Origin: Pseudorhodobacter sp.
Lineage (GTDB): Bacteria; Pseudomonadota; Alphaproteobacteria; Rhodobacterales; Rhodobacteraceae
Assembly: GCA_024641255.1 (NCBI GenBank)
Contig: JAHEDL010000122.1
Coordinates: forward strand, 1-5,790
DNA: 5,790 nucleotides
Direction: 5' to 3'
Shown: positions 5,780-5,790 of the stretch, in pieces
Position numbering within the stretch: position 1 is the first letter of the stretch
Layout of the letters: each line of letters starts with the position of its first letter
Notes under the pieces: generated by a model
Told to the model about the DNA's origin: nothing
Seen by the model: the letters and a program-made list of their open reading frames with translations, nothing else
Database searches by the model: none
Made by a program: the position numbers and the translations under genes

Positions 5780-5790
5780 CGCGCTGCCTT

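Noticed and set aside
1..5790. CRISPR arrays, insertion sequences, tRNA or rRNA genes
   Set aside because: No regularly spaced repeats, transposase motifs, terminal inverted repeats or tRNA-like cloverleaf were seen.

Overview
The window looks like a chromosomal segment from a GC-rich alphaproteobacterium, most likely Rhodobacterales (Rhodobacter/Gemmobacter/Tabrizicola-like). The basis is the protein family signatures, the heavy G/C bias at codon third positions, and a gene-end structure (GC-rich patch followed by a GGATATTT-type hairpin) that I recall as common in this order. It reads as a nucleobase salvage and catabolism neighbourhood with five genes. Four are on the minus strand and one is on the plus strand.

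From right to left on the minus strand: xdhC (start near 5779, end 4856) encodes the molybdenum-cofactor chaperone and maturation factor of xanthine dehydrogenase. After 52 bp comes a CodA-type amidohydrolase (4803 to 3517). It keeps the metal-binding and catalytic residues of cytosine deaminase, but the residue matching E. coli CodA Asp-314 is Cys. That change marks the clade in which 5-methylcytosine deaminases were found. A convergent plus-strand gene (2905 to 3393) encodes a small zinc nucleoside/guanine deaminase of the cytidine-deaminase fold. The 123 bp between the two convergent stops hold a strong compound hairpin region, probably a bidirectional terminator.

Left of the small deaminase is a noncoding gap of about 580 bp with a perfect 17-bp palindrome (candidate operator), a terminator-like hairpin and several smaller repeats. 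From it, divergently, runs a minus-strand ABC import operon: a double-NBD ATPase of the YufO/nucleoside type (start best placed at 2321, end 765), overlapping by 11 nt a YufP-type permease that leaves the window at its left edge. The partner permease and the BMP-type binding lipoprotein are not in the window.

Taken together (inference): the transporter would bring in nucleosides or nucleobases, the small deaminase could turn guanine into xanthine, xanthine dehydrogenase (matured by XdhC) would oxidise it to urate, and the CodA-like enzyme would deaminate cytosine or 5-methylcytosine. All the parts belong to known families. The least ordinary points are the Asp-to-Cys change in the CodA-like enzyme and the structured gap in front of the transporter.
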